A DNA stretch of 64,000 nt from Hallerella sp964587155. Lineage in GTDB: Bacteria > Fibrobacterota > Fibrobacteria > Fibrobacterales > Fibrobacteraceae. Shown one piece after another: positions 1-8,316 of this stretch (the first letter of the stretch is position 1; the number at the start of each line of letters is the position of its first letter). Under the pieces are notes generated by a model, which saw nothing but the letters and a program-made list of their open reading frames with translations, did no database searches and was not told where the DNA came from. The stretch is taken from NCBI GenBank assembly GCA_964587155.1, contig CAZPKF010000013.1, positions 1-64,000 of the forward strand, in the 5' to 3' direction. A program made the translations under genes and the position numbers.

Positions 1-1
1 G

Positions 2-574
2 GGAAGCCTCTCGATTTTGAACCGGATTACTTGGGGCCGTGAAAAGGGCCGTGGCGCTTCGGCAAATTGGAAAAATGGAATGGAAGACATCTGGTTCGCC
101 GTCAAAAATCCAAAGGATTATTGTTTTCATCCGGAAAGGGTTCGCTTGCGCCGCCGCGTCATTGCACCCTATAAGCAAGACGGTCTCCCCAAGGATTGGA
201 ACGATACGGAAAACGGCAAGTTCCGCGACACGGCTCCGTCGAATTTTTGGGACGACATCAGCGTCCCGTTTTGGAGCATGCCCGAAAATACGGAGCATCC
301 GACGCAAAAGCCCGAAAAGCTTTTGGCGAAACTCATCCTTTTTTCTTCTGAACCGGGACAAGTCGTCTTTGACCCTTTTTTGGGCAGCGGAACGACGAGC
401 GTTGTCGCCAAGAAACTGGGCCGACGTTACTTTGGCATCGAACAGAACCGGGAATACGCCTGTCTTTCAGAAAAACGGCTGGAGTTGGCGGAATCCGAAC
501 CGTCCATTCAGGGATACGCGAACGGTGTTTTCTGGGAAAGAAATTCTTTCGCATTTCAAAAATCTCCGAAGTAG
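2..574 (+). CDS. DNA methyltransferase (N4/N6, beta-like class), 3' part, truncated by the window edge
   Basis: The reading frame is open to the left edge, so only the C-terminal 190 residues are present. Near the end is the AdoMet-binding motif I, DPFLGSGTT, followed by the GIEQNREY segment typical of DNA amino-methyltransferases. The upstream part contains NRITW, KNGMEDIWF and RRVIAPY, with HPTQKPEKL just before motif I, which is usual for type II or type III/orphan adenine and cytosine-N4 methyltransferases. The catalytic (D/N/S)PP(Y/F) motif is not in view and would lie upstream. No restriction endonuclease is visible downstream, so whether it is an orphan enzyme cannot be judged here. 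A TTG at 17 is an internal codon, not a convincing start. Confidence 0.85.
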   Translation, partial: GSLSILNRITWGREKGRGASANWKNGMEDIWFAVKNPKDYCFHPERVRLRRRVIAPYKQDGLPKDWNDTENGKFRDTAPSNFWDDISVPFWSMPENTEHPTQKPEKLLAKLILFSSEPGQVVFDPFLGSGTTSVVAKKLGRRYFGIEQNREYACLSEKRLELAESEPSIQGYANGVFWERNSFAFQKSPK

Positions 575-588
575 CCGCAAATTCTTGC

Positions 589-601
589 TATATTGGTCTT
601 G
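589..601 (+). promoter_or_regulatory. -10 element of the gene at 602, predicted leaderless
   Basis: TATATT at 589-594 is followed by exactly 7 nt and then the ATG at 602. With a usual -10 to +1 distance the transcript would start at the start codon. No Shine-Dalgarno sequence fits in this space. The same spacing recurs at folK, ligA, recG, nspC and trpL. Confidence 0.55.
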
Positions 602-1015
602 ATGGTCGATATTTCCTCTTACATTTTGATCTTCGCCTCTGTCGTTGTCTTCGGGTACAGCCTTTCGCGATTCATCGACAATTACGGCGCACTCCAAAAG
701 AGGATTTGTTTATACCGCTCCCTGTTGCAGGACTTGGACGAACCCCGCGATGCAACCCGGCGCGTCAATGTCTTGCAAAACGCCAGCCTGCTCCTTTTGT
801 ATGCGCTGGGGGCTTATTTTGCCCAATTTGCCTTTTGGGTGTTGGCGCTCATTGTCGCCAAGTTTTCTTTCTCCTGCTTTCTTTCTGACCGTTTGTATAG
901 CCTTGTCCTAGACGGAAACGCCTCAGTGTCGCGGACCTTTTACTGGTTGCACAAATACGATTCCCTGTCGAATGCGATGCTTTGCGTCTTCATTTTGGTT
1001 GCGATTGTTTCATGA
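602..1015 (+). CDS. Small integral membrane protein of unknown function
   Basis: This 137-residue protein has an N-terminal hydrophobic segment (about residues 6-24, ISSYILIFASVVVFGYSL), a central hydrophobic hairpin (about 62-90) and a C-terminal hydrophobic end (about 118-136). That gives three or four membrane spans with a charged cytosolic loop rich in Arg and Asp between spans 1 and 2. I do not recognise the family. The ATG at 602 is preferred over the TTG at 593 because the TATATT box overlaps the TTG. Its TGA overlaps the ATG of the next gene (ATGA at 1012), so it heads a probable four-gene operon with an outer-membrane protein, nadD and a pseudouridine synthase. Confidence 0.6.
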   Translation: MVDISSYILIFASVVVFGYSLSRFIDNYGALQKRICLYRSLLQDLDEPRDATRRVNVLQNASLLLLYALGAYFAQFAFWVLALIVAKFSFSCFLSDRLYSLVLDGNASVSRTFYWLHKYDSLSNAMLCVFILVAIVS

Positions 1016-1548
1016 AAAAGGCTTCTATCCTTCTCTTCCTCTTCCTCGCGACTTCTGTTTTCGCTCAAAAGCTGCCGCTCGTGGTGGGTGGAGTCGTGGA
1101 ATCGGCTTACGGAATCCAGGATGACGCATCCGATGGGGCAGGAATCAACCGGATGACTCCTTTTGTGGGCGTTTGGCTTTGGGATATTGGGTATTTTCGC
1201 GCCGGTTACGGATTTTACAATTATTCCCGCACCGATGCGGAAAAAGACAAGCTCTCCGCACAAGTGCGTACTCTCAGCCTTTCTTTGGGAGTTTCTCTCG
1301 GCGGACACGGAAAGCCGTACTTGATAGGCTCGTTCAGCAGGGCGAAGCAGCTTGCGAACGTAGGGGATGTCACCTGGTGCGAATGGGGTGCGGGCCTCGG
1401 CGCGACATTCCAGCTGTTGCCGACTGCGGCGATCGTCACCGAAATGGAGCACCGCTGGATTCTTTCCCACTACAATCCCGTCGAAGATTTGCGCATTCAC
1501 GGGACCCGATTCCAGTTTAACGTCGGATTTGTTGTCTATGTCTACTAA
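1012..1548 (+). CDS. Exported outer-membrane beta-barrel-like protein
   Basis: The 178-residue product starts with a clear signal peptide (MKKASILLFLFLATSVFA, cleavage before Q19). The mature part is rich in alternating aromatic and glycine residues (FRAGYGFYNYSR, GAGLGATFQL) and ends in an aromatic-rich strand (FNVGFVVYVY), which is typical of small outer-membrane barrels. No specific function is recognisable. The start at 1012 overlaps the stop of the upstream membrane protein by 4 nt, and its 3' end overlaps the nadD start by 11 nt, so translation is probably coupled. Earlier in-frame starts would lack the signal peptide at the N-terminus and are rejected. Confidence 0.65.
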   Translation: MKKASILLFLFLATSVFAQKLPLVVGGVVESAYGIQDDASDGAGINRMTPFVGVWLWDIGYFRAGYGFYNYSRTDAEKDKLSAQVRTLSLSLGVSLGGHGKPYLIGSFSRAKQLANVGDVTWCEWGAGLGATFQLLPTAAIVTEMEHRWILSHYNPVEDLRIHGTRFQFNVGFVVYVY

Positions 1549-2173
1549 AACTGTCGCCATTTTTGGCGGTGCGTTCGATCCTGTCCACGAAGATCACGTT
1601 CATCTGGCAAAACTTTGCCTGGAGTTGAATCTTTGCGCTGAACTCTGGTTTGTTCCGAGTCCGGACCGTTGGGACAAAAAGCTTTTCGCATCGGCGGAAG
1701 ACCGTCTTTCGATGTTGGATTTGGTCATTGGCGACGATCCGCGCATCCGGATTTCCGAAATGGAATTGAACATGGGGGATTACCGCGGATCTTATGTGAC
1801 CATGACGAAACTCCGCGAAGAATTTCCCGAAATCAATTTTCGGCTTCTTGTCGGGGCGGACAGTTACGAAGGTATTCCGCATTGGCGGGATCCGTTGCAC
1901 TTTTTTGGAACGGAATTCAACGGAGAGAAGCTTCTCCGGGAATTTGAACTGATCGTTTTTGAAAGGCGGGGAAGTCCGAGGCCAGATGCGGAAGCCCATG
2001 CGGCGAAAGGCTATGCGAAGATGTTCTGGGTCGGGCGCAGTGGGGAATTCGACGGCAAATTCGCCAGTCGGGAAATCCGCAAGGAACTTTTTTTCGGCAC
2101 GGGAAAGTGCCCGGAAGGCCTTGATCCCAAAGTCTTTGAATACATCCGTTCCCACGGACTTTACCATTTATGA
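1538..2173 (+). CDS. nadD: Nicotinate-nucleotide adenylyltransferase
   Basis: The enzyme transfers AMP from ATP to nicotinate mononucleotide, giving deamido-NAD in NAD synthesis. The 211-residue length fits the family. The nucleotidyltransferase signature GGAFDPVHEDH lies at residues 10-20, with both histidines of the HxxH motif (H17, H20). The family segment LLVGADSYEGIPHWRD and the C-terminal SREIRKELF (equivalent of the ISSTxIR motif) are also present. The start at 1538 puts the Rossmann beta-strand at the N-terminus. Longer versions would read through the upstream barrel gene out of frame. It overlaps the following pseudouridine synthase by ATGA at 2170. Confidence 0.9.
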   Translation: MSTKTVAIFGGAFDPVHEDHVHLAKLCLELNLCAELWFVPSPDRWDKKLFASAEDRLSMLDLVIGDDPRIRISEMELNMGDYRGSYVTMTKLREEFPEINFRLLVGADSYEGIPHWRDPLHFFGTEFNGEKLLREFELIVFERRGSPRPDAEAHAAKGYAKMFWVGRSGEFDGKFASREIRKELFFGTGKCPEGLDPKVFEYIRSHGLYHL

Positions 2174-3222
2174 CCGAAGTTCCCAAAACTCTCTTTTTCG
2201 AAAGCATCGTGCGAAACGAGCAGCGGGGCAAAACTCTCCCCCAAGCGCTTGCGGAACGGTTCACCTACCATTCCGCCGAAGACTGGAAGGAAAAAATCGG
2301 ACAGGGCCTTTTAACGCTCAACGGAATCCCGGCGACTTCCGACATGGTCGTGCAGCCCAAAGACAAAATCGTCTACCGCGTCGAAAATTATTCAGAGCCC
2401 GAAGTCCCTACGGATTTCGACGTTCTTTACGAAGACGATTTTTTTCTCGTCGTATCAAAACCTGCCGGCATTCCCGTTCACCATACGGGGCGCATTTTTT
2501 ACAATACGTTCACGGGCCTCTTGCGCCGCCATTTTCAAAACGAAGAACTTTCCCCCATGCACCGCCTTGACCGCGACACGGGGGGCATCATGATTTTCGC
2601 CAAAGACCGGGATACGGCGAAACGGTTTGAAAAATCGCTGGACAGCATCCTTCTGCGGAAGATTTACCTGGCTTTTGTCCGCGGGGAATTTCCCCGTGGT
2701 GAAGTTTTGTGTGAACAGGCGCTTGCCGAAGATTCTCAAAGCGACATCCGGATTCGGATGTTCCCCAATGAAAAAGGGAAGCCCTGCAAGACGCTTTTCA
2801 GACGGGTGGCTACAGTTCCCGTGGGATCTTCGGGCGAGACGTTTTCCCTTGTCGGTGCGGAACTTTTCACGGGGCGAAAGCACCAGATTCGCGCGCATCT
2901 GTCTTTTTTGGGGTATCCGGTCGTCGGCGATAAAATTTATTCTTTTGACGGAAAATTTTACAAGAAGATGACGGGCGGCACGCCTTTGTGCGATGCGGAT
3001 TTTAAAATTCTCGGCGCGCGCACGCAGATGCTCTTTGCCGCTTTTGCCCAGATTCGGATTCCCGGAGAAGAACCCCGCTGGTTTGCCGCGCCCCGGATGC
3101 CGTCCGAAATGGCAGCTGTGGCGGAAAAAATCGCCCCCAACGCCTGGGAATCCTTTTTGAAAGACTCCGGAATGGACTTTTTGGGGACCTTTTCGCCGGT
3201 CAAGCGTCCGGATTCCCCTTAA
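2170..3222 (+). CDS. RluA-family RNA pseudouridine synthase
   Basis: The protein has 350 residues. An S4-like N-terminal region (about 20-72) is followed by the pseudouridine synthase catalytic domain. The signature HRLDRDTGG lies at 131-139, with D134 the catalytic aspartate. ELFTGRKHQIRAHL and GYPVVGDKIY match conserved parts of the RluA/RluC/RluD fold. The C-terminal 60 residues (FAAPRMPSEM and beyond) are a lineage-specific tail. The target uridine (23S rRNA or tRNA) cannot be told from the sequence. Its start overlaps the nadD stop (ATGA), so it is the last gene of the four-gene operon. Confidence 0.88.
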   Translation: MTEVPKTLFFESIVRNEQRGKTLPQALAERFTYHSAEDWKEKIGQGLLTLNGIPATSDMVVQPKDKIVYRVENYSEPEVPTDFDVLYEDDFFLVVSKPAGIPVHHTGRIFYNTFTGLLRRHFQNEELSPMHRLDRDTGGIMIFAKDRDTAKRFEKSLDSILLRKIYLAFVRGEFPRGEVLCEQALAEDSQSDIRIRMFPNEKGKPCKTLFRRVATVPVGSSGETFSLVGAELFTGRKHQIRAHLSFLGYPVVGDKIYSFDGKFYKKMTGGTPLCDADFKILGARTQMLFAAFAQIRIPGEEPRWFAAPRMPSEMAAVAEKIAPNAWESFLKDSGMDFLGTFSPVKRPDSP

Positions 3223-3359
3223 TTTTTCTAATTTGATATCTAAGTAGTTGCGTTTTGCCTCCGACTTGCAGACCAGATATCGCCAAATTCCACTGGGTGC
3301 GGGCAAGAAAGGGGCTCAAAGTAATTCTTTCACAAACAACAAAAAGGAAATGGACAGCA
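3223..3359 (+). promoter_or_regulatory. Long 5' leader of rpsO, possible S15 autoregulatory region
   Basis: A 137-nt gene-free stretch separates the pseudouridine synthase stop from rpsO. It contains the AT-rich string TTTTTCTAATTTGATATC at the left, which can hold a -10 (TAATTTG), then a G-rich part (GGGTGCGGGC) and the ribosome-binding site AAAAAGGAAA before the ATG. S15 autoregulates through its mRNA leader in several phyla, but each structure differs. I see no recognisable published fold here, so this is inference. Confidence 0.3.
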
Positions 3360-3632
3360 ATGGCTACCATTACAAAAGAGAAGATTCAAGAACTCACCGC
3401 CAAGTTTGGTGCAAATGAAAAAGATTCTGGCAACGTTCGCGTCCAGATTGCGATTCTCACGGAGAGAATCAAGAACCTGACGGAACACGCCAAACTCCAC
3501 AAGAAAGATTTCCATTCCCTCCGCGGCATGAGCATGATGGTGGCAAAGCGCAAGACCTTGCTCAAATACTACAGCGGCAAGGACATTGTGGGTGCACGCC
3601 AGTTGATCAAGGATTTGGGCCTTCGCGGCTAA
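3360..3632 (+). CDS. rpsO: 30S ribosomal protein S15
   Basis: The 90-residue product matches the normal S15 length. The hallmark segments are present: HSxxxxGL-like helix (LHKKDFHSLRGMSMMVAKRKTLLKYY), NVRVQIAILTERIKNLTEH and the terminal ARQLIKDLGLRG. It binds 16S rRNA helices 20-22 and is a primary assembly protein of the 30S platform. The ATG at 3360 is chosen because family members begin with MxxTxEKKxELI-like sequence, and upstream in-frame codons are not conserved. It is followed after 15 nt by pnp, the widespread rpsO-pnp arrangement. Confidence 0.96.
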   Translation: MATITKEKIQELTAKFGANEKDSGNVRVQIAILTERIKNLTEHAKLHKKDFHSLRGMSMMVAKRKTLLKYYSGKDIVGARQLIKDLGLRG

Positions 3633-3647
3633 ACGCAGGGATTGCTT

Positions 3648-5843
3648 ATGGAATATCAAATGCTCGCCCCAAAAGAGATCAAGGCGAAGCTTCCCGATGG
3701 CATGGAAGTCGTGATGGAAACGGGCCGGTTGGCAAAACAGGCTTCCGGTTCCGCCGTCATCCGGGTCGGAGACGCTTTTATCCTCGCCACGGTCTGCTTT
3801 GGCCCCGAAAAGGAAGGGGATTTTTTCCCTCTGACTGTTGAATATCGGGAAAAGGCTTACGCTGCAGGGCGTTTGCCCGGCGGTTACAACAAGCGTGAAG
3901 CGGGTCGTCCCAGCGACGATGAAATCCTTTCCGCCCGCATCATTGACCGTCCTATCCGTCCGATGTTCCCGGATAATTTCACCCGCGAAGTTCAAGTCAT
4001 TGTGAACGTTCTCTCGGCCGACAAGAAGTTTGCGCCGGACGTTTTCGGCGTTTCCGCCGCGTCCCTCGCCATCGGTCTTTCCGAGCTCCCGTTCGAAGAA
4101 CAGGTCGCCGCAGTCCGCGTAGCGGTCATCGGTGACGAATACATCGTCAATCCCAGCTATGAACAGGTTTCCGTGGCCGATCTGGACCTCGTGGTCGCCG
4201 GTACGGAAAATTCTGTCTGCATGGTGGAAGGCGGTGCATACGAAGTTTCCGAAGACACGATGATCAAGGCCATCACAACCGGTCACGATGCCATCAAGGA
4301 ACTCTGCAAAGCGCAAGCGGAACTCTGCCGTCAATTCGCAAAGCAAAAAATGGTCCTCACCCCGAAGAACAAGGGCGAAGCCCATGACAAGCTTGTCGCT
4401 ACGGTCAAGGAAGTCATTTTCGACGAATTGAACGAAGCTCTCCATGCGAACATGGTGAAAACGCAGCTTTATCCGAAAATGGCGGAACTTTCCGAAAAAG
4501 TCTGTGCCGATCCGCGTATCCTCGCCATCATTGGCGAAGGCGAAGCCCAAAATCCGGCGCTTTTGGCCGATGCCAAGGCTATTTTCTCGGATCTCGAACG
4601 TTCCACCATGCGTACGATGATTTTGAACGAAGGCCGCCGCATTGACGGTCGCCAAACGACAGAAGTCCGTCCGATTGAAATTCAATTGGGCGTGCTTCCC
4701 AGCGTCCATGGCTCCGCCATTTTCCAACGCGGAGAGACTCAAGCTCTGGTCTCTTGCACGCTTGGGACGAAAGCCGATGAACAGCGTTATGAAACTCTCC
4801 AGGGCGAAGGCACCAAGAGTTACATGCTGCACTACAATTTCCCGCCGTTCTGCGTCGGGGAATGCAAAAAGCTCGGCATGTCCCGTCGCGAAATCGGTCA
4901 CGGCCATTTGGCGGAACGTTCGCTCAAGGCTGTTCTCCCGGTGACGGAAGATTTTCCCTACACGATTCGCATCGTTTCCGAAATTTTGGAATCCAACGGT
5001 TCTTCTTCGATGGCATCCGTCTGTGGCGGAACGCTTTCGCTGATGGATGCGGGCGTTCCCATCAAGGCTCCGGTCGCCGGTGTCGCCATGGGCTTGATTT
5101 CCGAAACGGGCCACGCCGATGACGAAAAGATTAAAATCTTGACGGATATCACGGGCACAGAAGACCATCTGGGCGATATGGACTTTAAGGTCACCGGCAC
5201 CGAAGAAGGTATCACGGCGTTCCAGATGGACATCAAGATCAAGGGAATCACTCCGGAATTGATGCGCAAGGCGTTGGATCAGGCCCGCGAAGGCCGCCTC
5301 CATATTTTGGGCAAAATCAAAGAAGCCATTCCGGCTCCTCGCGATCATCTTTCTCCGAAAGCGCCGACGATGCTCAAAATGCGCATTCCGACTTCCAAAA
5401 TCCGCGATGTGATCGGTTCTGGTGGATCGGTTATCAAGGGAATGCAGGCTCAGACTGGTTGCCAAATCAACATCGACGAATCGGGCATGATTGACATCGC
5501 TGCTCCGAATGCGAAAGCCGGTGCCATCTGCCGCCGCATGATCGAAGAGTTGACTGCCGAACCGGAACCGGGTCGCATTTACAAAGGAAAGGTCAAGACG
5601 ATTCAGCCGTTCGGCGCATTCGTCGAAATCCTTCCGGGACGCGATGGCTTGGTGCACATTTCCGAACTAGCCGACTACCGTGTAGAAAAGGTCGAAGATA
5701 TCGTGCACGTGGGCGATGAAGTCTCTGTCCTTTGCATGGGCGTAGATCCGAAGGGCAAAGTGAAGCTTTCTATCAAAGCTTTGCAGCACAAGGAAAAGCC
5801 CGCAGAAGAGCAAGGTGAAGCTCCGGTTCAGCCGCAAGCTTAA
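3648..5843 (+). CDS. pnp: Polyribonucleotide nucleotidyltransferase (PNPase)
   Basis: This 731-residue 3'-5' phosphorolytic exoribonuclease is part of the RNA degradation machinery. Two RNase PH domains (about 10-230 and 310-550) flank a helical linker. They are followed by a KH domain (PTSKIRDVIGSGGSVIKGMQAQTG, with a GSGG loop) and an S1 domain (GKVKTIQPFGAFVEILPGRDGLVHISEL). The C-terminus is short and Glu/Gln-rich. The ATG at 3648 follows GCAGGG. A TTG two codons earlier is possible. The downstream hairpin at 5859-5889 is a strong intrinsic terminator. Confidence 0.96.
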   Translation: MEYQMLAPKEIKAKLPDGMEVVMETGRLAKQASGSAVIRVGDAFILATVCFGPEKEGDFFPLTVEYREKAYAAGRLPGGYNKREAGRPSDDEILSARIIDRPIRPMFPDNFTREVQVIVNVLSADKKFAPDVFGVSAASLAIGLSELPFEEQVAAVRVAVIGDEYIVNPSYEQVSVADLDLVVAGTENSVCMVEGGAYEVSEDTMIKAITTGHDAIKELCKAQAELCRQFAKQKMVLTPKNKGEAHDKLVATVKEVIFDELNEALHANMVKTQLYPKMAELSEKVCADPRILAIIGEGEAQNPALLADAKAIFSDLERSTMRTMILNEGRRIDGRQTTEVRPIEIQLGVLPSVHGSAIFQRGETQALVSCTLGTKADEQRYETLQGEGTKSYMLHYNFPPFCVGECKKLGMSRREIGHGHLAERSLKAVLPVTEDFPYTIRIVSEILESNGSSSMASVCGGTLSLMDAGVPIKAPVAGVAMGLISETGHADDEKIKILTDITGTEDHLGDMDFKVTGTEEGITAFQMDIKIKGITPELMRKALDQAREGRLHILGKIKEAIPAPRDHLSPKAPTMLKMRIPTSKIRDVIGSGGSVIKGMQAQTGCQINIDESGMIDIAAPNAKAGAICRRMIEELTAEPEPGRIYKGKVKTIQPFGAFVEILPGRDGLVHISELADYRVEKVEDIVHVGDEVSVLCMGVDPKGKVKLSIKALQHKEKPAEEQGEAPVQPQA

Positions 5844-5858
5844 CTTTGATATTCTTGA

Positions 5859-5889
5859 AAAAATCCCGGTCGAAACGACCGGGATTTTT
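5859..5889 (+). terminator. Intrinsic terminator of rpsO-pnp
   Basis: AAAATCCCGGTCG (5860-5872) pairs perfectly with CGACCGGGATTTT around an AAA loop and runs into a T-tract. It lies 16 nt after the pnp stop. Confidence 0.9.
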
Positions 5890-5944
5890 CATTTTTGATT
5901 CGGAGTGAAGGCGTTCCATTTTTGTGGAGCTCGAAAAACATGCG

Positions 5945-5974
5945 AAAAATCCCCGATGGTTATCGGGGATTTTT
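5945..5974 (-). terminator. Intrinsic terminator of ilvE
   Basis: A 12-bp perfect stem (5945-5956 with 5963-5974, core TCCCCGA/TCGGGGA) has A-tracts and T-tracts on both sides, 4 nt beyond the ilvE stop on the minus strand. It could also act on plus-strand read-through from pnp. Confidence 0.85.
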
Positions 5975-5978
5975 GAAA

Positions 5979-7013
5979 TTAGAATTCGACGACTTCTGTC
6001 CAGCCGAATGGGTCTGGGCGTTCTCCGAATTGGATTTCCGTATACGTGTTGAAGAGCTGCGTGCAAACTGGACCCGGATTTACGCCGTCCCCGTAAGTGA
6101 ACGTTTTATTTGCCACGGGATCGACGATTTTCTTAATCGGGGTGATGACCGCCGCCGTTCCACATTCCGCCGTTTCGCTGAATTCGGCGAGCTCTTCGAA
6201 CGGGACTTGGCGTTTTTCGACTTTGTAGCCCAGGAATTCCGCCAATTGCTGCAAACTCTTGTTTGTGATGGAAGGGAGAATCGATTCGGATTTCGGGGTC
6301 ACGTAAGTATTTCCCTTGATTCCGAAGAAGTTCGCCGGACCGCATTCGTCGATGTATTTCTTTTCTTTCGCATCGAGATAAATGGTGCTGGCGAATCCGA
6401 GCTTTTTCGCTTCGGCGAGGGAAAGCAGGCTCGCCGCATAGTTGCCGCCGACTTTGACCGTTCCCGTTCCCAACGGGGCAGCGCGGTCATAATTGCGGCT
6501 GATCATCATGTCGACAGGTTTGAATCCGTCTTTGAAATAAGGACCGACCGGGGTGACGAACATCAAAAGCAAATATTCATCCGACGGTTTCACGCCGACT
6601 TCCGGACTCGTTCCAATGAGAAGCGGGCGAATGTAAAGAGTCGCGCCGTATCCATAGGGAGGAACGAATCGCTTGTTCGCTTTGACGACTGTGTGAACCA
6701 TTTCACGGAAAAGTTCAACCGGAGGCGGAGCCATCAAAACGCGGTTCGCTGTATTTTGAATGCGCTTAGCGTTCTCTTCAACGCGGAAAACGCGGACCTT
6801 GCCGTCTTTTCCTGTATATGCTTTGAGGCCTTCAAAACCTTCCTGCCCGTAATGCAAGCAAGTGGCGGCCATGTGAATGCTGATGTCCTTAGACGAAGTG
6901 ACTTCGATTTTTCCCCATTCGCCGTTGCGGTAATAGCAGCGGACGTTGTAATCGGTGTCATAATAACCGAAAGGAAGCGATTTCCAATCAACAGTATTCA
7001 AATCGACTTGCAT
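5979..7013 (-). CDS. ilvE: Branched-chain amino acid aminotransferase
   Basis: This 344-residue fold-type IV PLP enzyme transaminates the 2-oxo acids of Leu, Ile and Val. Visible family segments are HYGQEGFEGLKAY, FRVEENAKRIQNTA, LYIRPLLIGT, GGNYAASLLSLAEAKKLGF (lysine region) and IDECGPANFFGI. This matches the long (group II, about 340-residue) BCAT type. The ATG at 7013 is chosen because the family begins just before the VDWKSLPFGYY segment; more upstream codons are not conserved. It stands alone, diverging from a secreted protein gene, with leuCD 37 kb away in the window. Confidence 0.92.
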   Translation of the reverse strand: MQVDLNTVDWKSLPFGYYDTDYNVRCYYRNGEWGKIEVTSSKDISIHMAATCLHYGQEGFEGLKAYTGKDGKVRVFRVEENAKRIQNTANRVLMAPPPVELFREMVHTVVKANKRFVPPYGYGATLYIRPLLIGTSPEVGVKPSDEYLLLMFVTPVGPYFKDGFKPVDMMISRNYDRAAPLGTGTVKVGGNYAASLLSLAEAKKLGFASTIYLDAKEKKYIDECGPANFFGIKGNTYVTPKSESILPSITNKSLQQLAEFLGYKVEKRQVPFEELAEFSETAECGTAAVITPIKKIVDPVANKTFTYGDGVNPGPVCTQLFNTYTEIQFGERPDPFGWTEVVEF

Positions 7014-7126
7014 AATTGAACCTTTTTTTGTGGCGTCACTTGGCGCCGAAAGAAAAATACACATTTTGCGGAAAATTGGCTTTAGATTCTGCAAAAAAGA
7101 TATATTCCCGTTAAAAGGTGGTGTGC

Positions 7127-8116
7127 ATGCTTTTGCGTAGATCGACGCTTTTGGCTTTAGGCCTTTTTTCACTCTTGCTTGCGGAATCCCAAACGGACAT
7201 TTTCGGATTCACCAAGTTCTATCCGACTGTTGCTGGAAGCCTAGAATGGAATTCTGCGCATTGGGCAAACGGAAAAGCGCGGACCCTTTCGGAATGGTCC
7301 GGAGATGCGGAAGATCCGTCTAACTGGACGGACGACCACAGTACAACGGGAGACGGCTTTCATGTCGACGGCGAAGGCGTTTTGCAACTTTTGGGACCGG
7401 GTCCCCGGTTTCACATCAATTCGCAGCAAAGTTGGGCAGACTCCAAACAGTTCTTTTTGAACACCGAGTTCACGGCTTACTTTAAACGCAACGCCCTCGG
7501 AGGAAAGGATTACGGGGGAATGGTCGTCGGAGTGCGTTCCGGACCTCTTGGACATGCGTCTTCTGGCGGGGACGATTGTGACGCGACAACCTATTACGCG
7601 CGGTTCCGCAACGATGGAAAGTGGGATTTCGAAAAGGAATGGAAGCATCCGGGCAGCTATTACCGTTCCGCTTCTGGCGTGGGCGCTCAAGATCCGCTTT
7701 GGGGCGGCAACGCGCTTCCTGTCGACAAATGGATAGGGATGAAGTATATCGTTTACAACAAAAGCGCAGACACGGTGCGCCTGGAACTTTATATCGATTC
7801 GACGTCGAACGCGACACCGCCCGGCAAATGGGAAGCTGTAGGCGTGGCGGAAGATTTTGGAGTGGATTGGCGGGGAGCTGCATCGGAAACGGTCGACGGC
7901 TGTTCGTATTCCAATGCCTATGCGGCGATTTTAGAAGGCGGCGGAACACTGTTGATGCGCTCAGATGATGATCAGCCGTATTACAAGTTTGTTTCGGTCC
8001 GTGAAATCGATCCGCTGAAAGGCTTTGACACCGAAGGCATCCGCAAAAAGATGGACAGGCCTTCGATGAGAATAAAGGATGTCAAAACCTTTGATTTGTT
8101 GGGCAGGGCTCGGTGA
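7127..8116 (+). CDS. Secreted lectin-like (concanavalin-A-type) protein of unknown function
   Basis: The 329-residue product begins with a signal peptide (MLLRRSTLLALGLFSLLLAESQ). The mature part is rich in Trp, Gly and Asp, with alternating strands (FHINSQQSW, FFLNTEFTAYFKR, GGMVVGVRSGPLGH, WIGMKYIVYNK, VRLELYIDS). This resembles carbohydrate-binding jelly-roll proteins or polysaccharide lyase-like folds. I cannot assign a CAZy family. It ends in RIKDVKTFDLLGRAR, which looks like the start of a C-terminal sorting tail that is cut short. The ATG at 7127 lies 6 nt after AAGGTGG. TATATT at about 7100 is the likely -10. Confidence 0.6.
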   Translation: MLLRRSTLLALGLFSLLLAESQTDIFGFTKFYPTVAGSLEWNSAHWANGKARTLSEWSGDAEDPSNWTDDHSTTGDGFHVDGEGVLQLLGPGPRFHINSQQSWADSKQFFLNTEFTAYFKRNALGGKDYGGMVVGVRSGPLGHASSGGDDCDATTYYARFRNDGKWDFEKEWKHPGSYYRSASGVGAQDPLWGGNALPVDKWIGMKYIVYNKSADTVRLELYIDSTSNATPPGKWEAVGVAEDFGVDWRGAASETVDGCSYSNAYAAILEGGGTLLMRSDDDQPYYKFVSVREIDPLKGFDTEGIRKKMDRPSMRIKDVKTFDLLGRAR

Positions 8117-8130
8117 AAAATCGAAAGTCA

Positions 8131-8245
8131 CGAATGTGAAACGAAAGGCCATTGGATGGGGTTCACAGGAAAACATTTGCCGCCCATGTGGAATTTCGTA
8201 CGGTGTCGACGGCAAAGAAGAACCGTTTTTGCGGAAGGGAAAACG
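8131..8245 (+). repeat. Dispersed intergenic repeat, copy 1
   Basis: The stretch from GAATGTGAAACG to CCGTTTTTGCGGAA aligns colinearly with the repeats at 52391 and 63592. Shared blocks are GTGAAACG, TTGATGGG/TTGGATGGG, TTCAnAGnAAA, the G-A-TTT-GCAC/TAC-GT block and CCGTTTTTG. It sits between the stop of the secreted protein and the aspS terminator. No ORF with coding character is present. Confidence 0.6.
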
Positions 8246-8269
8246 ACCCGCTCTGTCTACAGGTCATAC

Positions 8270-8304
8270 AAAAAGAGTCCGGCGTGCAGCCGAACTCTTT
8301 TTTC
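8270..8304 (-). terminator. Intrinsic terminator of aspS
   Basis: AAAAAGAGTcCGGC (8270-8283) pairs with GCCGaACTCTTTTTT (8289-8303) with one mismatch. It lies 13 nt beyond the aspS stop and ends in a T-tract on either strand. Confidence 0.85.
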
Positions 8305-8316
8305 AGAAGCTTATGT

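Noticed and set aside
17..574. Complete methyltransferase gene starting at TTG 17
   Set aside because: Coding sequence continues to the window edge in the same frame (GSLSILNRITW), and the catalytic motif would be missing, so the gene is truncated by the window.
3330..5657. A 775-codon open frame antisense to pnp
   Set aside because: It mirrors pnp exactly, its product is His/Arg/Phe-rich without any domain, and pnp is complete on the other strand. Long antisense frames also occur opposite aspS (8512-10218) and ilvE (5895-7019), and are a by-product of the codon use.
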